From contig DJEL01000031.1 in NCBI GenBank assembly GCA_002432425.1, positions 170,767-234,766 on the forward strand: 64,000 nucleotides of DNA. Reading direction: 5' to 3'. Both the position numbers and the translations under genes were made by a program. Positions within the stretch are counted from its first letter, which is position 1, and each line of letters starts with the position of its first letter. Positions 52,744 through 62,692 of this stretch are shown here, piece after piece. This DNA comes from Lachnospiraceae bacterium UBA5899 (GTDB lineage Bacteria; Bacillota; Clostridia; Lachnospirales; Lachnospiraceae). Under the pieces are notes generated by a model that was not told the DNA's origin, did not search any database, and worked only from the letters and a program-made list of their open reading frames with translations.

Positions 52744-52770
52744 AAAAAGGCAGCTTTGGGCTGCCTTTTT
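52744..52770 (+). terminator. Terminator of the ferredoxin gene
   Basis: Eleven-base stem AAAAAGGCAGC/GCTGCCTTTTT with a five-base loop and T5 tail, 37 bases after the stop. Confidence 0.9.
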
Positions 52771-52843
52771 CACTATCCGCATTTATTCTTTTCCGCTTCT
52801 TTTACCCGTTGATTTATCCATCTATGAAAGGTATGGTATTTGT

Positions 52844-53404
52844 ATGGAAAATAACTATTTAATCGTAGTCGATATGCAGAACGACTTTGTGACCGGTTCG
52901 CTGGGAAGTCCCGCAGCCGTTGCCATTGTCCCTGCCGTTGTCCAAAAAGTAAACTCCTTCTCCGGCACCGTTCTGTTTACCAAGGACACACACGGGGCAG
53001 ACTATTTGGAAACCCAGGAAGGGAAAAATCTTCCGGTGCCCCACTGCATCAAGGGTACGGACGGCTGGGAGCTCATCCCGGAGCTTGCCTCTTTTGCCGT
53101 ATCCAAAGAAAAAAACCCTGTTTTTGAAAAAAGAAGCTTCGGCAGTCCCGAGCTTGCCCTCTGGCTGCTTGCCGTCCATAAGCAGAACCCGATTTCTTCC
53201 ATCACCCTGATTGGTGTATGCACCGATATCTGCGTCGTTTCCAATGCTTTGTTAATCAAGGCTTTTCTGCCGGAAGTTCCCATCTATGTGGACGCTTCCT
53301 GCTGTGCCGGAGTCACAAAAGAAAAGCATGAAGCCGCACTGGAAACCATGCAAAGCTGCCAGATAGACGTTATTTATGAGGATGTGACCCATGAGCCAGT
53401 TTGA
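52844..53404 (+). CDS. Nicotinamidase / isochorismatase-family hydrolase
   Basis: A 186-residue cysteine hydrolase that converts nicotinamide to nicotinate. The catalytic Asp is in IVVDMQNDF (Asp10), the Lys in VFEKRSFGS and the Cys in GVCTDICV. The metal-binding pattern DTHGADYLETQEG...LPVPHC has Asp and two His. The next two genes continue the same pathway, which supports nicotinamidase over other isochorismatase-like activities. The start is preceded by a weak AAAGG. Confidence 0.88.
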   Translation: MENNYLIVVDMQNDFVTGSLGSPAAVAIVPAVVQKVNSFSGTVLFTKDTHGADYLETQEGKNLPVPHCIKGTDGWELIPELASFAVSKEKNPVFEKRSFGSPELALWLLAVHKQNPISSITLIGVCTDICVVSNALLIKAFLPEVPIYVDASCCAGVTKEKHEAALETMQSCQIDVIYEDVTHEPV

Positions 53405-54845
53405 TAAACGAAATATTTCCATGATGATGGATTTGTACGAAATGACTATGGCAGACTGCTACTTTGCCGAAAAAGACGAAGAAACCCAGGTGGTTTTTGA
53501 TGTGTTTTACCGCAAAAATCCCGACCAGGGCGGTTTTGCCATATTTGCCGGTCTTGAGCAGATTGTCGAATACATCGAGGACCTGCACTTTGACGAAGAC
53601 GATATTTCTTATTTTTCTTCCCTGCATCTGTTCAGCGAAGAATTTTTACAGTACCTGAAAAAATTCCGTTTCAAGGGTGACATCTATGCGTTTCCCGAAG
53701 GCACCGTCATGTACCCCAACGAACCGGTGCTTACCGTCATTGCTCCCTTAATCGACGCCCAGCTCATCGAAACCGCGGTGCTGGCGCAGATTAACCACCA
53801 GAGCCTGATTGCCACCAAAACCCAGCGTATCGTAAAAGCAGCCGAGGGACGTCCCGTGTCCGATTTTGGTGCCCGCCGCGCCCACAACATGGATGCAGCC
53901 GTATACGGTGCCAGAGCTGCTTACATCGGCGGTGCAGCCGGTACGGCAACCGTTCTTGCCGGCAAACAGTTCGGCATTCCCGTAGGCGGCACCATGGCGC
54001 ACAGCTACGTCATGTACTATCAGGATGAACTGACCGCATTCCGTAAGTATGCCGCCGTTTATCCCGACAACTGCATTTTACTGGTGGACACCATAGATGT
54101 CTTAAAGTCCGGCGTTCCCCATGCCATTGAAGTGTTCCGGGAAATGCAGGCGGCCAACATTCCCCTTACCGTCTACGGCATCCGTTTAGACAGCGGCGAC
54201 CTTGCTTATCTGTCCAAAAAAGCCCGGAAAATGCTGGATGAAGCCGGTTTTCCCGACGCCCGCATCGTGGTTTCCAACAGTCTGGACGAATATACCATTA
54301 CCTCCATTCTGGACCAGGGCGGCTGCATCAACAGCTTCGGTGTCGGAGAACGTCTGATTACGGCAAAGTCCGACCCGGTATTTGGTGCCGTTTACAAAAT
54401 TGCCGCCGTCAATAAAAACGGAAAATTCGAACCCCGCATTAAAATTTCCGAGTCCGTGGAGAAAATCACCAATCCCGGCTTAAAGGAAGTGTACCGCGTT
54501 TACGACGAAGAAGGCCATGCCGTTGCGGATTTGCTCGCCAATTATGACGAAGAAATCCCCACCGACAGACCCTTCCGCTATGTGGACCCTGAGCAACCCT
54601 GGAAAAACCGTTCCTTTGAAAATTTCACGGTAAAGAAGCTGAAACAGCCCGTGATTAAAGCCGGAAAACGGGTAATGCCCACGGTATCCCTTACCGAAAT
54701 CCGCGACTATGTAAAACGCCAGCTTGCCACGGAAATCTGGCAGGAGGAGCAGCGTTTTGAAAATCCCCACAAGCATTACTTAGATATGACACCGGACTAC
54801 TACGAGCTGAAAATGAGTCTGCTTCACAATCTGAAAGAAATTTAA
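53391..54845 (+). CDS. pncB: Nicotinate phosphoribosyltransferase
   Basis: A 484-residue enzyme that joins nicotinate and PRPP to nicotinate mononucleotide with ATP. Family signatures are MMMDLYEMTMADCYF near the start, RAHNMDAAVYGARAA near residue 165 and IRLDSGDLAYLSKKAR near residue 265. It overlaps the nicotinamidase gene by 14 bases, so the two are translationally coupled. Confidence 0.93.
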   Translation: MSQFDKRNISMMMDLYEMTMADCYFAEKDEETQVVFDVFYRKNPDQGGFAIFAGLEQIVEYIEDLHFDEDDISYFSSLHLFSEEFLQYLKKFRFKGDIYAFPEGTVMYPNEPVLTVIAPLIDAQLIETAVLAQINHQSLIATKTQRIVKAAEGRPVSDFGARRAHNMDAAVYGARAAYIGGAAGTATVLAGKQFGIPVGGTMAHSYVMYYQDELTAFRKYAAVYPDNCILLVDTIDVLKSGVPHAIEVFREMQAANIPLTVYGIRLDSGDLAYLSKKARKMLDEAGFPDARIVVSNSLDEYTITSILDQGGCINSFGVGERLITAKSDPVFGAVYKIAAVNKNGKFEPRIKISESVEKITNPGLKEVYRVYDEEGHAVADLLANYDEEIPTDRPFRYVDPEQPWKNRSFENFTVKKLKQPVIKAGKRVMPTVSLTEIRDYVKRQLATEIWQEEQRFENPHKHYLDMTPDYYELKMSLLHNLKEI

Positions 54846-54880
54846 GTCCTGCGTGTTTGTAAAAAGGAGGAAATGCATTT

Positions 54881-55492
54881 ATGGAAAAACTTGCCGTTAT
54901 CACCGGTACTTTTAATCCTTTGACAAAAGCGCATATCTCCATGGGACTTTTAGCCGAAAAAAAGCTGGGAGAGGACAGCCGTATCGTATACGTCCCCTCC
55001 CGGCACGATTTTCTCACCGGCTGGAAAGAAATGCCGGACAAGGATATTTTATCCGACAAAACCCGGCTCTCCCTTTTGGAAACCGTCCTGCCGCATTATG
55101 ACTTCACTTTAGGAACCTGCGAAACCGACGGCGTAGTCACGGGCTATACCTATGATACCCTGTGTTACCTGTGTGAAAAGTACCGCATTTCCCGTGAAAA
55201 CTGCTATTATGTATGCGGCTCCGACAAACTGCCCGAGCTTTACCGTTGGAAATATGCCGAGGCTTTCCTGTCGGAATTTTCGTTCCTTGTGTTCAGCCGG
55301 AATGAAGACGATTTGCAGGCTCTGCTTGCTTCATCGCCTTTGGTATCGGACTATGCTTCCCATTTTACTCCTCTGGGCGCCATTCCCCACATGGAGGATG
55401 TCAGCGCCACCCGCATCCGGGCAGCTATCCCCGACCTTGCCGGTTACGACTGGAAATCCTACACCGAAGGCCTTCTGCAACTGCCGCACTGA
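54881..55492 (+). CDS. Nicotinate/nicotinamide-nucleotide adenylyltransferase
   Basis: A 203-residue nucleotidyltransferase that converts NaMN to NaAD. The nucleotide-binding motif GTFNPLTKAH has Thr where most bacterial NadD proteins have the first His (GGTFDPIHxGH) and resembles the GSFNPxTxxH motif of eukaryotic NMNATs. The second motif is VSATRIR near residue 177. AAGGAGG lies ten bases before the ATG. With the two preceding genes it completes the route from nicotinamide to NaAD. Confidence 0.85.
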   Translation: MEKLAVITGTFNPLTKAHISMGLLAEKKLGEDSRIVYVPSRHDFLTGWKEMPDKDILSDKTRLSLLETVLPHYDFTLGTCETDGVVTGYTYDTLCYLCEKYRISRENCYYVCGSDKLPELYRWKYAEAFLSEFSFLVFSRNEDDLQALLASSPLVSDYASHFTPLGAIPHMEDVSATRIRAAIPDLAGYDWKSYTEGLLQLPH

Positions 55493-55503
55493 CGCCCGCA
55501 CAA

Positions 55504-56277
55504 TCAAAGCTGCAGAAGCTTCGGCCTTTCTTTTGCGCTTTCTTTGACGGCTGCTTTCTTTTGCTCTTCCACGCTCTCCGTTTTGTTTTGTTTCGCTTTC
55601 TTTTCCTCCGCTTTTCTGTCGTCCTTGTTCCAGAGAAGTCCTCTCTTTTTCCGTAAGAGCTCGTCCACCCTGCGGAAATGCTCTTCGTCCCTCTTTATCT
55701 GGGCGGCTTCTCTCTCGTCCTCCCGTTCCTCCTGCATACGGAACTGATAGTCCATTTCCTTTAAGATGCTTTCCCTTACTTCCCGGCACATCGCTTCATT
55801 GTTTTCCTGCAAAACTTCCCTGAAAAGCTGCTTTAAGAGCCACTGCAGGCGTGCCGCCTTTTCCTCTCTCGACTCTTCTCCTACCACCGACGTTGTCTTT
55901 ATGGGCTCCACTTCCCCGGTCACTTTCTCGGCAGTTTTCAACACTTCCACGTTCTTTTTTCCATGCTGCGCGTCAGTAGGCACCTTTTCTGCGATTTTCG
56001 CCGCTTCGGCTGCTTTCTCTGCCTGCGTACTCTCCCCGTCCGCCAGCCTGTCCAGCTTTCCGTTTTTCAAAATAAGTCTGATTGCTTTCAACTGCAGTCC
56101 CCTCTCTTTCAACTCCCTGATTTCCTGAAAACGTTTTACATCCTCTTCCGTGTAGTAGCGGTGTCCCAGCTCGTTTCTCTTGATGGGAAGCTCCAGTTCC
56201 TCCTCCCAGTACCTCAGTACATGTGCCTCCACATGTACCTTTTTCGCTGCATCTGAAATAAAAAGTGTCTGTTCCAT
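55504..56277 (-). CDS. MerR-family regulator with long charged C-terminal region
   Basis: A 257-residue protein. Residues 1-75 are a MerR-type winged HTH (ISDAAKKVHVEAHVLRYWEEE ... LGHRYYTEEDVKRFQEIREL). The remaining 180 residues have no effector-binding motif; they are rich in Lys, Glu and Arg and predicted to be helical, ending in KERPKLLQL. That is unlike metal- or drug-responsive MerR proteins. AAGGGG precedes the ATG at 56277. It converges with the NAD operon. Confidence 0.8.
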   Translation of the reverse strand: MEQTLFISDAAKKVHVEAHVLRYWEEELELPIKRNELGHRYYTEEDVKRFQEIRELKERGLQLKAIRLILKNGKLDRLADGESTQAEKAAEAAKIAEKVPTDAQHGKKNVEVLKTAEKVTGEVEPIKTTSVVGEESREEKAARLQWLLKQLFREVLQENNEAMCREVRESILKEMDYQFRMQEEREDEREAAQIKRDEEHFRRVDELLRKKRGLLWNKDDRKAEEKKAKQNKTESVEEQKKAAVKESAKERPKLLQL

Positions 56278-56313
56278 AAAAATTCCCCTTTCCTTTCTGT
56301 AACATGACATTAA

Positions 56314-56345
56314 AAAAGAGAACAGGGATTTCCTTGTTCTCTTTT
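56314..56345 (-). terminator. Terminator of the gdpP-rplI-dnaB run
   Basis: Eleven-base stem AAAAGAGAACA/TGTTCTCTTTT, ten-base loop and T6 on the minus strand, about 50 bases after the dnaB stop. Confidence 0.85.
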
Positions 56346-56395
56346 GTGTGGGTGCTGTATGTATGCCTTTCTGTTAAATACCTGTTTTCCGATAT

Positions 56396-57736
<1,341 letters not shown>

Positions 57737-57752
57737 AGCTTACTCCTTACTC

Positions 57753-58199
57753 TTAAATCTCAGAAACATGCACCTTCAGTACTGCAGTTACCTGGGGATG
57801 CAGCTTCACATTCACTTCGTACATACCGAAATTCTTAAGAGCTTCCGGCAGGACAATTTTCTTCTTGTCGATTTCAATGCCGTGCTGTGCCTTGCATTCT
57901 GCTGCGATTTCTTTGGAAGAAACGGAACCAAATGCTCTGCCGCCTTCTCCCGCTTTCATCTTCACTTCCACTGTTTTTTCCGCTAAAACGGCAGCCAGTG
58001 CCTTGGCGTCGTTGAGCTGTTCCAACGCTACCTTGTCTGCATTTGCTTTCTGCAGCTTTAAGTCGTTTAAGTTCTTGGAAGTAGCTTCCACACCGATTTT
58101 TTTCGGCAGCACGTAGTTTCTGGCATAGCCTTCGCTGACCTCAACCACGTCGCCCTTTTTACCTAATTTCTTTTCATCCTGTAATAAAATAACTTTCAT
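57753..58199 (-). CDS. rplI: 50S ribosomal protein L9
   Basis: A 148-residue two-domain ribosomal protein. The signature GKKGDVVEVSEGYARNYVLP is at residues 12-31, then a connecting helix and the C-terminal domain. GAGGGAG precedes the ATG and the gdpP stop lies one base upstream. Confidence 0.97.
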   Translation of the reverse strand: MKVILLQDEKKLGKKGDVVEVSEGYARNYVLPKKIGVEATSKNLNDLKLQKANADKVALEQLNDAKALAAVLAEKTVEVKMKAGEGGRAFGSVSSKEIAAECKAQHGIEIDKKKIVLPEALKNFGMYEVNVKLHPQVTAVLKVHVSEI

Positions 58200-58200
58200 A

Positions 58201-60252
58201 CTAAATGGCTCCCTCTTCTATCATTGTATCTATGGTGGACTTTAAGCTGCCGATGGCTTCTGCCATGCTGATGCCCTCAAGCTGCGTCGCCGCAATGCTC
58301 ATATGTCCGCCGCCGCCCATACGTTCCATGATAATCTGCACATTGACCTCGTCAATGGAACGGGCGGAAACATAAATTTTACCCTGATAATCGGTAAGTA
58401 CAAAGCTTGCCTTTACTCCCTTGATGTTGAGCAGCTCGTTTGCCGCCTGCGCACCGATAATGGTCGGGCTCTGCACATCCTCGCTTAAGCAGACGGAAAT
58501 AGCAAAGGACTGTCTGTAAATTTCCGCCTGGCTTACCGCATCCGCTTTTGCCTTGTATTCTGCGGCATCTTCCCTGAACATCTTGCGGACACGGGTTACA
58601 TCCGCACCGCTTCTCCGTAAGAATGCCGCCGCTTCAAACGTGCGGACGCCGGTTTTACTCATAAAGTTGTTGGTATCAATCATGATACCGGAATACATAC
58701 AATCCGCCTCTTCGGTACGGATTTTAATATTGTCCGCCGTATACTGCAAAATTTCGGAAACCATTTCGCAGGCGGAGGATGCATACGGCTCCACATAGGA
58801 AAGCGTTGCATTTTCAATGGTATCGGTGCCCTGTCTGTGATGGTCCAGCACCACAATGGACTTACATACGCGAAGCAAATCCGGGCACTCGGTAATGGAC
58901 GGACGGTTTACATCCACCACAACCAGAACCGCATTGTTGCCCGCAATTTCCATTGCCTGGCTGCTTCCTACAATCATATCGGAATCGTATTCCGGGTTAT
59001 TCTTGAACAAATCTACAAGCGGCTGCAGCGTATTGGACACATCATTCAGAACGATATGCGCCTTTCTGTCAAGCGCCTGTGCAATCCGGTAAATACCGAC
59101 TGCGGAACCGAAGCTGTCCACGTCTGCCATACGGTGTCCCATAATGAGCACCTTGTCCTTGCCGGCAATAATTTCCTTTAAGGCATGCGCCTTGACTCTC
59201 GCTTTGACACGGGTATTCTTTTCCACCTGCTGGCTCTTGCCGCCGTAATAGATAATGCTTTCCGGTGTTTTGAGTACCGCCTGGTCGCCGCCGCGTCCCA
59301 ATGCCAGGTCAATGGCATTTCTCGCAAACTCATAGTTCTGCGCATAGGTAAGACCATCCAGACCCACACCGATACTTAACGTAACCGCCATCTCGTTTCC
59401 GATATTAACGGTCTTTACATCCTCCAGAATATCAAACCGGGCAGACTGAAGCTGCGCCACGGACTTTTTCCGCATAACAACCAGATACTTGTCCTTTTCC
59501 AGCTTTTTCACAATACCGTCCAGCGCCGCAATATACTTGTTTATCTTTCGGTCAATCAGGGCAATCAGAAGCGACCTTCTGACTTCTTCCACGCTTTCCA
59601 GCGCTTCTTCGTAATTGTCCAGATAAAACAGACCTACGGAAAGACTCTGGTCATCCACTTCCTGTAAGGCAATATGTAAAGCGGTTTCGTCAAAAAGATA
59701 TACGGCTATCAGGTAACCTTCATAGCCTTCCGCTTCTATCATGGCGCTGTTTTCCGCCATTTCCTTCAGGGAAATCCGTTTGAATTTGGCAATATATTCT
59801 TTGGAATCATAGGTCAGCTCATACTGCGCTTCCTCTACGCCCTCATTGTCCGGGAGCTTGTCCCTTGTAATGGACGGAAACAGGGAAGTAATGGTTTTAC
59901 TGTAACCCTTGGGCTGATGAATGATGTTTTCAAAAGCCGCGTTTGTCCAGATGACCTTGCCCGTATCGTCAAGCAGCGCATGAGGCAGCTCCAGCTCCCT
60001 TAAAAGCCTTTTCTGAATTTGTCCGTACTGGGTGGCAAAGCTCACCAGTTCATTCATAATGACAGGCTTGTTGTAGAAATAAAGGGATAAAGTCACTGCA
60101 AAATAAAAAAGTGTAAAAAATCCTAACAGAAGTCCCGCACGGTAATCAATCGCCACCATACCGGCATTAACCACAAGCAGAAGACCTCCTAAGTAAATGG
60201 AAAACTGCAGGTAAGTCTTAATCCTGCCTTTTAATTTAATTCTTTTCTTCAT
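58201..60252 (-). CDS. gdpP: c-di-AMP phosphodiesterase GdpP
   Basis: A 683-residue membrane protein that hydrolyses cyclic di-AMP and so affects wall stress and potassium balance. Two N-terminal helices (about 15-55) are followed by a PAS domain (about 85-150), a degenerate GGDEF domain (about 170-310) and DHH/DHHA1 domains with MGHRMADVDSFGSA, DHHRQG and the GGGGHMSIAAT motif near the C-terminus. It leads the gdpP-rplI-dnaB run. Confidence 0.95.
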   Translation of the reverse strand: MKKRIKLKGRIKTYLQFSIYLGGLLLVVNAGMVAIDYRAGLLLGFFTLFYFAVTLSLYFYNKPVIMNELVSFATQYGQIQKRLLRELELPHALLDDTGKVIWTNAAFENIIHQPKGYSKTITSLFPSITRDKLPDNEGVEEAQYELTYDSKEYIAKFKRISLKEMAENSAMIEAEGYEGYLIAVYLFDETALHIALQEVDDQSLSVGLFYLDNYEEALESVEEVRRSLLIALIDRKINKYIAALDGIVKKLEKDKYLVVMRKKSVAQLQSARFDILEDVKTVNIGNEMAVTLSIGVGLDGLTYAQNYEFARNAIDLALGRGGDQAVLKTPESIIYYGGKSQQVEKNTRVKARVKAHALKEIIAGKDKVLIMGHRMADVDSFGSAVGIYRIAQALDRKAHIVLNDVSNTLQPLVDLFKNNPEYDSDMIVGSSQAMEIAGNNAVLVVVDVNRPSITECPDLLRVCKSIVVLDHHRQGTDTIENATLSYVEPYASSACEMVSEILQYTADNIKIRTEEADCMYSGIMIDTNNFMSKTGVRTFEAAAFLRRSGADVTRVRKMFREDAAEYKAKADAVSQAEIYRQSFAISVCLSEDVQSPTIIGAQAANELLNIKGVKASFVLTDYQGKIYVSARSIDEVNVQIIMERMGGGGHMSIAATQLEGISMAEAIGSLKSTIDTMIEEGAI

Positions 60253-60285
60253 GTACGTTGTAACCCCCGGAAATACCCAGTGAAC

Positions 60286-60312
60286 GAGTATCTATACTCA
60301 TGTAGTATAGCA
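60286..60312 (-). promoter_or_regulatory. gdpP promoter with inverted repeat at the start site
   Basis: Extended -10 TGC-TATACT (60304-60312) is followed four bases later by GAGTAT-AG-ATACTC (60286-60299) over the expected start. No clear -35 is seen. The repeat may be a repressor site. Confidence 0.5.
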
Positions 60313-60356
60313 TTTTTTATTTCATCTTTCCACCATAATTATTTGTCATTTTATAA

Positions 60357-60385
60357 AGAAAAAAGCAGGGAAATGTTATTCCCTG
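60357..60385 (-). terminator. Second terminator after rpsR
   Basis: CAGGGAA/TTCCCTG stem with seven-base loop and T6 on the minus strand, 95 bases after the rpsR stop. Confidence 0.8.
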
Positions 60386-60439
60386 TCGTCTTTTGTATTG
60401 TCTTTCATGTTTTTCTCCCAATTTTTCTTCAAATAAATT

Positions 60440-60466
60440 GGGAGAGTATGAAATTCATACTCTCCC
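60440..60466 (-). terminator. First terminator after rpsR
   Basis: Near-perfect 13-base stem around GGGAGAGTATGAA with a one-base centre, 14 bases after the rpsR stop. Its tail (AATTTATT) is poor in uninterrupted T, which may explain the tandem second hairpin. Confidence 0.65.
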
Positions 60467-60479
60467 GGAACCGTTCGAC

Positions 60480-60743
60480 TTAGTCGCAGGTGTAAGGCAT
60501 TAATGCAACGTGACGTGCACGCTTGATTGCTACGGTAAGTGCTCTCTGATGCTTTGCACAGTTACCGGTGATTCTTCTGGGAAGGATCTTGCCTCTCTCT
60601 GATACGTATCTCTTTAACTTATTTACATCTTTGTAGTCAATTACATTGTCCTTGCCACAAAATACACAAACTTTTTTTCTTCTGCGCATGCCACCTTTTT
60701 TTCTCATAGGTGCATCTGCTTTGTCTGCTTTATTGAATGCCAT
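60480..60743 (-). CDS. rpsR: 30S ribosomal protein S18
   Basis: An 87-residue protein that pairs with S6 on the small-subunit platform. Signature: IDYKDVNKLKRYVSERGKI, followed by RRITGNCAKHQR. The N-terminus carries a CxxC pair (VCVFCGK), consistent with a zinc-binding (C+) form. GGAGG precedes the ATG. Confidence 0.97.
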   Translation of the reverse strand: MAFNKADKADAPMRKKGGMRRRKKVCVFCGKDNVIDYKDVNKLKRYVSERGKILPRRITGNCAKHQRALTVAIKRARHVALMPYTCD

Positions 60744-60770
60744 GTCAGTGTGCCTCCATTCTTAGAATTA

Positions 60771-61226
60771 TTAGTTAAACGGCAGTTCCTCATCAATGCC
60801 GTCCGGGATGTTCATGAAACCGTCACCGACACCTGAAGGTTCAGGCTTGAAGTGATTGTTGTTTCCTCCCGCAAAACCACTATTATCCCCAGAAGCATTT
60901 TTGCTCTCGGCAAATTCCTGGTCCTCGACAACTACTTCGGTGGTGTAAACCTTTACACCGTCTTTGTTGGTATAGCTGCCGGTCTGGATACGTCCGCTTA
61001 CTACAAGCTTGGTTCCCTTGTGGAAATACTTTTCTGCAAATTCACCGCTTCTTCCGAAAGCAACGCAGTTAATGAAGTCAGCAGTCTGCTCATCATTGCC
61101 GTTGTTTCTGAAATTTCTGCGGTCAACTGCCAGTGTGTATCTCGCAATCGCCAGTGCATTTTCGCCCTGAGAATATCTTACTTCAGGATCTCTGGTTAAT
61201 CTTCCCATAAGAATTACTTTATTCAT
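60771..61226 (-). CDS. ssb: Single-stranded DNA-binding protein
   Basis: A 151-residue OB-fold protein that protects single-stranded DNA in replication and repair. N-terminal MNKVILMGRLTRDPEVRYS; glycine/asparagine-rich linker from about residue 112; conserved acidic tip DEELPFN for partner binding. It lies between rpsF and rpsR as usual. Confidence 0.97.
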   Translation of the reverse strand: MNKVILMGRLTRDPEVRYSQGENALAIARYTLAVDRRNFRNNGNDEQTADFINCVAFGRSGEFAEKYFHKGTKLVVSGRIQTGSYTNKDGVKVYTTEVVVEDQEFAESKNASGDNSGFAGGNNNHFKPEPSGVGDGFMNIPDGIDEELPFN

Positions 61227-61279
61227 ATAAGTCCCTCTTTCCGGTATACCAGGAATCCTCGGAATACCCGGTATGCCTA

Positions 61280-61567
61280 TTAAGCTTCCTGTTTAACGAT
61301 TAAATATCTGATTACGTTGTCCATAATACGAACACGGCTCTCGATTTCAGCGGGAGCGGTTGTTTCTGCATCGAACTGGATGAAGTAGTAGAAAGCTTCT
61401 TTCATCTTCTGAACTTCGTAAGCTAATTTCTTCTTACCCCATTCATCAACGTTGGTGATAGTACCGCCAAATCTCTCAACCAGTGCCTTGCACTTGTCGA
61501 TTACGGCTGCTCTTTCATCATCTTCGATTTTCGCACTTACAACAACTGTTAATTCATATTTGCTCAT
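61280..61567 (-). CDS. rpsF: 30S ribosomal protein S6
   Basis: A 95-residue protein that forms a heterodimer with S18. Signature: KYELTVVVSAKIEDDE at the start and WGKKKLAYEVQKMKEAFYY near residue 45. AAGGAGG eight bases before 61567 fixes the start; a longer open frame upstream is leader RNA. Confidence 0.97.
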   Translation of the reverse strand: MSKYELTVVVSAKIEDDERAAVIDKCKALVERFGGTITNVDEWGKKKLAYEVQKMKEAFYYFIQFDAETTAPAEIESRVRIMDNVIRYLIVKQEA

Positions 61568-61575
61568 GCTTTTTA

Positions 61576-61614
61576 CCTCCTTATGGTCTCTGGCCCCCTT
61601 CTGCGGGAGCAAGG
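61576..61614 (-). promoter_or_regulatory. rpsF leader hairpin that can hide the ribosome-binding site
   Basis: Minus-strand GCTCCC-GCAGAA-GGGGGC forms the apical stem (61593-61610). The flanking CCTT can pair with AAGG of the AAGGAGG site (61579-61582 with 61611-61614). This resembles the S6:S18-binding leader motif known from rpsF operons. Assignment is by layout, not by alignment. Confidence 0.5.
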
Positions 61615-61635
61615 AATAATGTATCACGAGTTAAA

Positions 61636-61664
61636 ATGATACCATAGAAATGCCTGTTTTTCAA
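61636..61664 (-). promoter_or_regulatory. Promoter of rpsF-ssb-rpsR
   Basis: Minus-strand TTGAAA, 17-base spacer and TGG-TATCAT. The -35 hexamer overlaps the stop codon of the DUF951 gene. Confidence 0.75.
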
Positions 61665-61843
61665 GCCTTTTTCTTAATTTCCCTGACATTTTTTTCAACC
61701 AGTTTACGTGCAATCATAATCTGGTGCCCGCATCCCAGACATTTTAGGCGGAAATCCGCGCCGATACGCAGAACCTCCCACTCCTTACTGCCGCAGGGAT
61801 GCTCTTTTTTCAGGGTAACAATATCCCCAACCTGAATATCCAT
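61661..61843 (-). CDS. DUF951 domain-containing protein
   Basis: A 60-residue protein common in Firmicutes next to rpsF or ychF, function unknown. It opens MDIQVGDIVTLKKEHPCGS and carries Cys residues in HPCGS and KCLGCGH that could bind zinc. The ATG at 61843 has GAGG six bases upstream; an in-frame GTG overlapping that site is rejected. Confidence 0.9.
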   Translation of the reverse strand: MDIQVGDIVTLKKEHPCGSKEWEVLRIGADFRLKCLGCGHQIMIARKLVEKNVREIKKKA

Positions 61844-61886
61844 ACTGTTCCTCACTTTTTCAACTGATTTTTCACATGTTCCGCTT

Positions 61887-62618
61887 TTACTTAAGCTGTC
61901 CGAACACTTCCCCTATGCTTGCCGGAATAAGCAGGTCCGCTTCGCTGTCCCTGTCCGTAGCCGATTTGTTTACTAAAACAAGATGCTTTCCCCTGAAATA
62001 GTTAATCAGCCCGGCAGCCGGATATACAACCAGGGAAGTTCCGCCTATAATCAGAAGGTCCGCTCTGCTGATGGCACGGATTGCCTGCTGTACGGTATCT
62101 TCGTTCAGTCCCTCTTCATACAATACCACGTCCGGCTTTATCATGCCTCCGCATTTTTCACAGTGCGGTACGCCATCCGCCTTTTTGATATAATCCACAT
62201 CATAAAAGGCTCCGCAGTCCTCGCAATAATTGCGCAGTACGCTGCCGTGCAGCTCCAGCACATTTTTACTGCCCGCTGCCTGATGCAGTCCGTCTATATT
62301 CTGGGTAATGACCGCTTTCAGCTTGCCTTCCGCCTCCCACTGCGCCAGTTTCTTGTGCGCCATATTGGGTTTCGCATCCAGAAACAACATCTTATTTTTA
62401 TAAAAACGGTAAAATTCTTCCGGGTTTCTTCTATAAAAAGTATGACTCAGAATGGTTTCGGGCGGATAGGCATACTGCTGATGGTACAGCCCGTCCACGC
62501 TTCTGAAATCCGGTATGCCGCTTTCTGTGGAAACACCGGCGCCGCCAAAGAAAACCACATATTGGCTTTCATCCAGCATTTTCTGAAATGCCGCTATCTT
62601 TTCCTGTAAATTGTCCAT
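61887..62618 (-). CDS. NAD-dependent protein deacylase (sirtuin)
   Basis: A 243-residue SIR2-family enzyme that removes acyl groups from lysines and consumes NAD. NAD-binding motifs are GGAGVSTESGIPDFRS near residue 25 and QNIDGLHQAAG near residue 108; the catalytic His is in LELHGSV; the zinc ligands are two CxxC pairs (CEDCG and CEKCG). The start at 62618 has AAAGGGG upstream. Confidence 0.93.
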   Translation of the reverse strand: MDNLQEKIAAFQKMLDESQYVVFFGGAGVSTESGIPDFRSVDGLYHQQYAYPPETILSHTFYRRNPEEFYRFYKNKMLFLDAKPNMAHKKLAQWEAEGKLKAVITQNIDGLHQAAGSKNVLELHGSVLRNYCEDCGAFYDVDYIKKADGVPHCEKCGGMIKPDVVLYEEGLNEDTVQQAIRAISRADLLIIGGTSLVVYPAAGLINYFRGKHLVLVNKSATDRDSEADLLIPASIGEVFGQLK

Positions 62619-62692
62619 TGCATTTACCCCTTTCATGATACCCATATGTCCCAAAGTTTCCATTTACATTCAGCTGTCTTTTTCTTCTGCAT

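Noticed and set aside
55493..55520. Terminator between the NAD operon and the MerR gene
   Set aside because: Only short overlapping repeats around AGCTGCAGAAGCTT with no T tract; not convincing.
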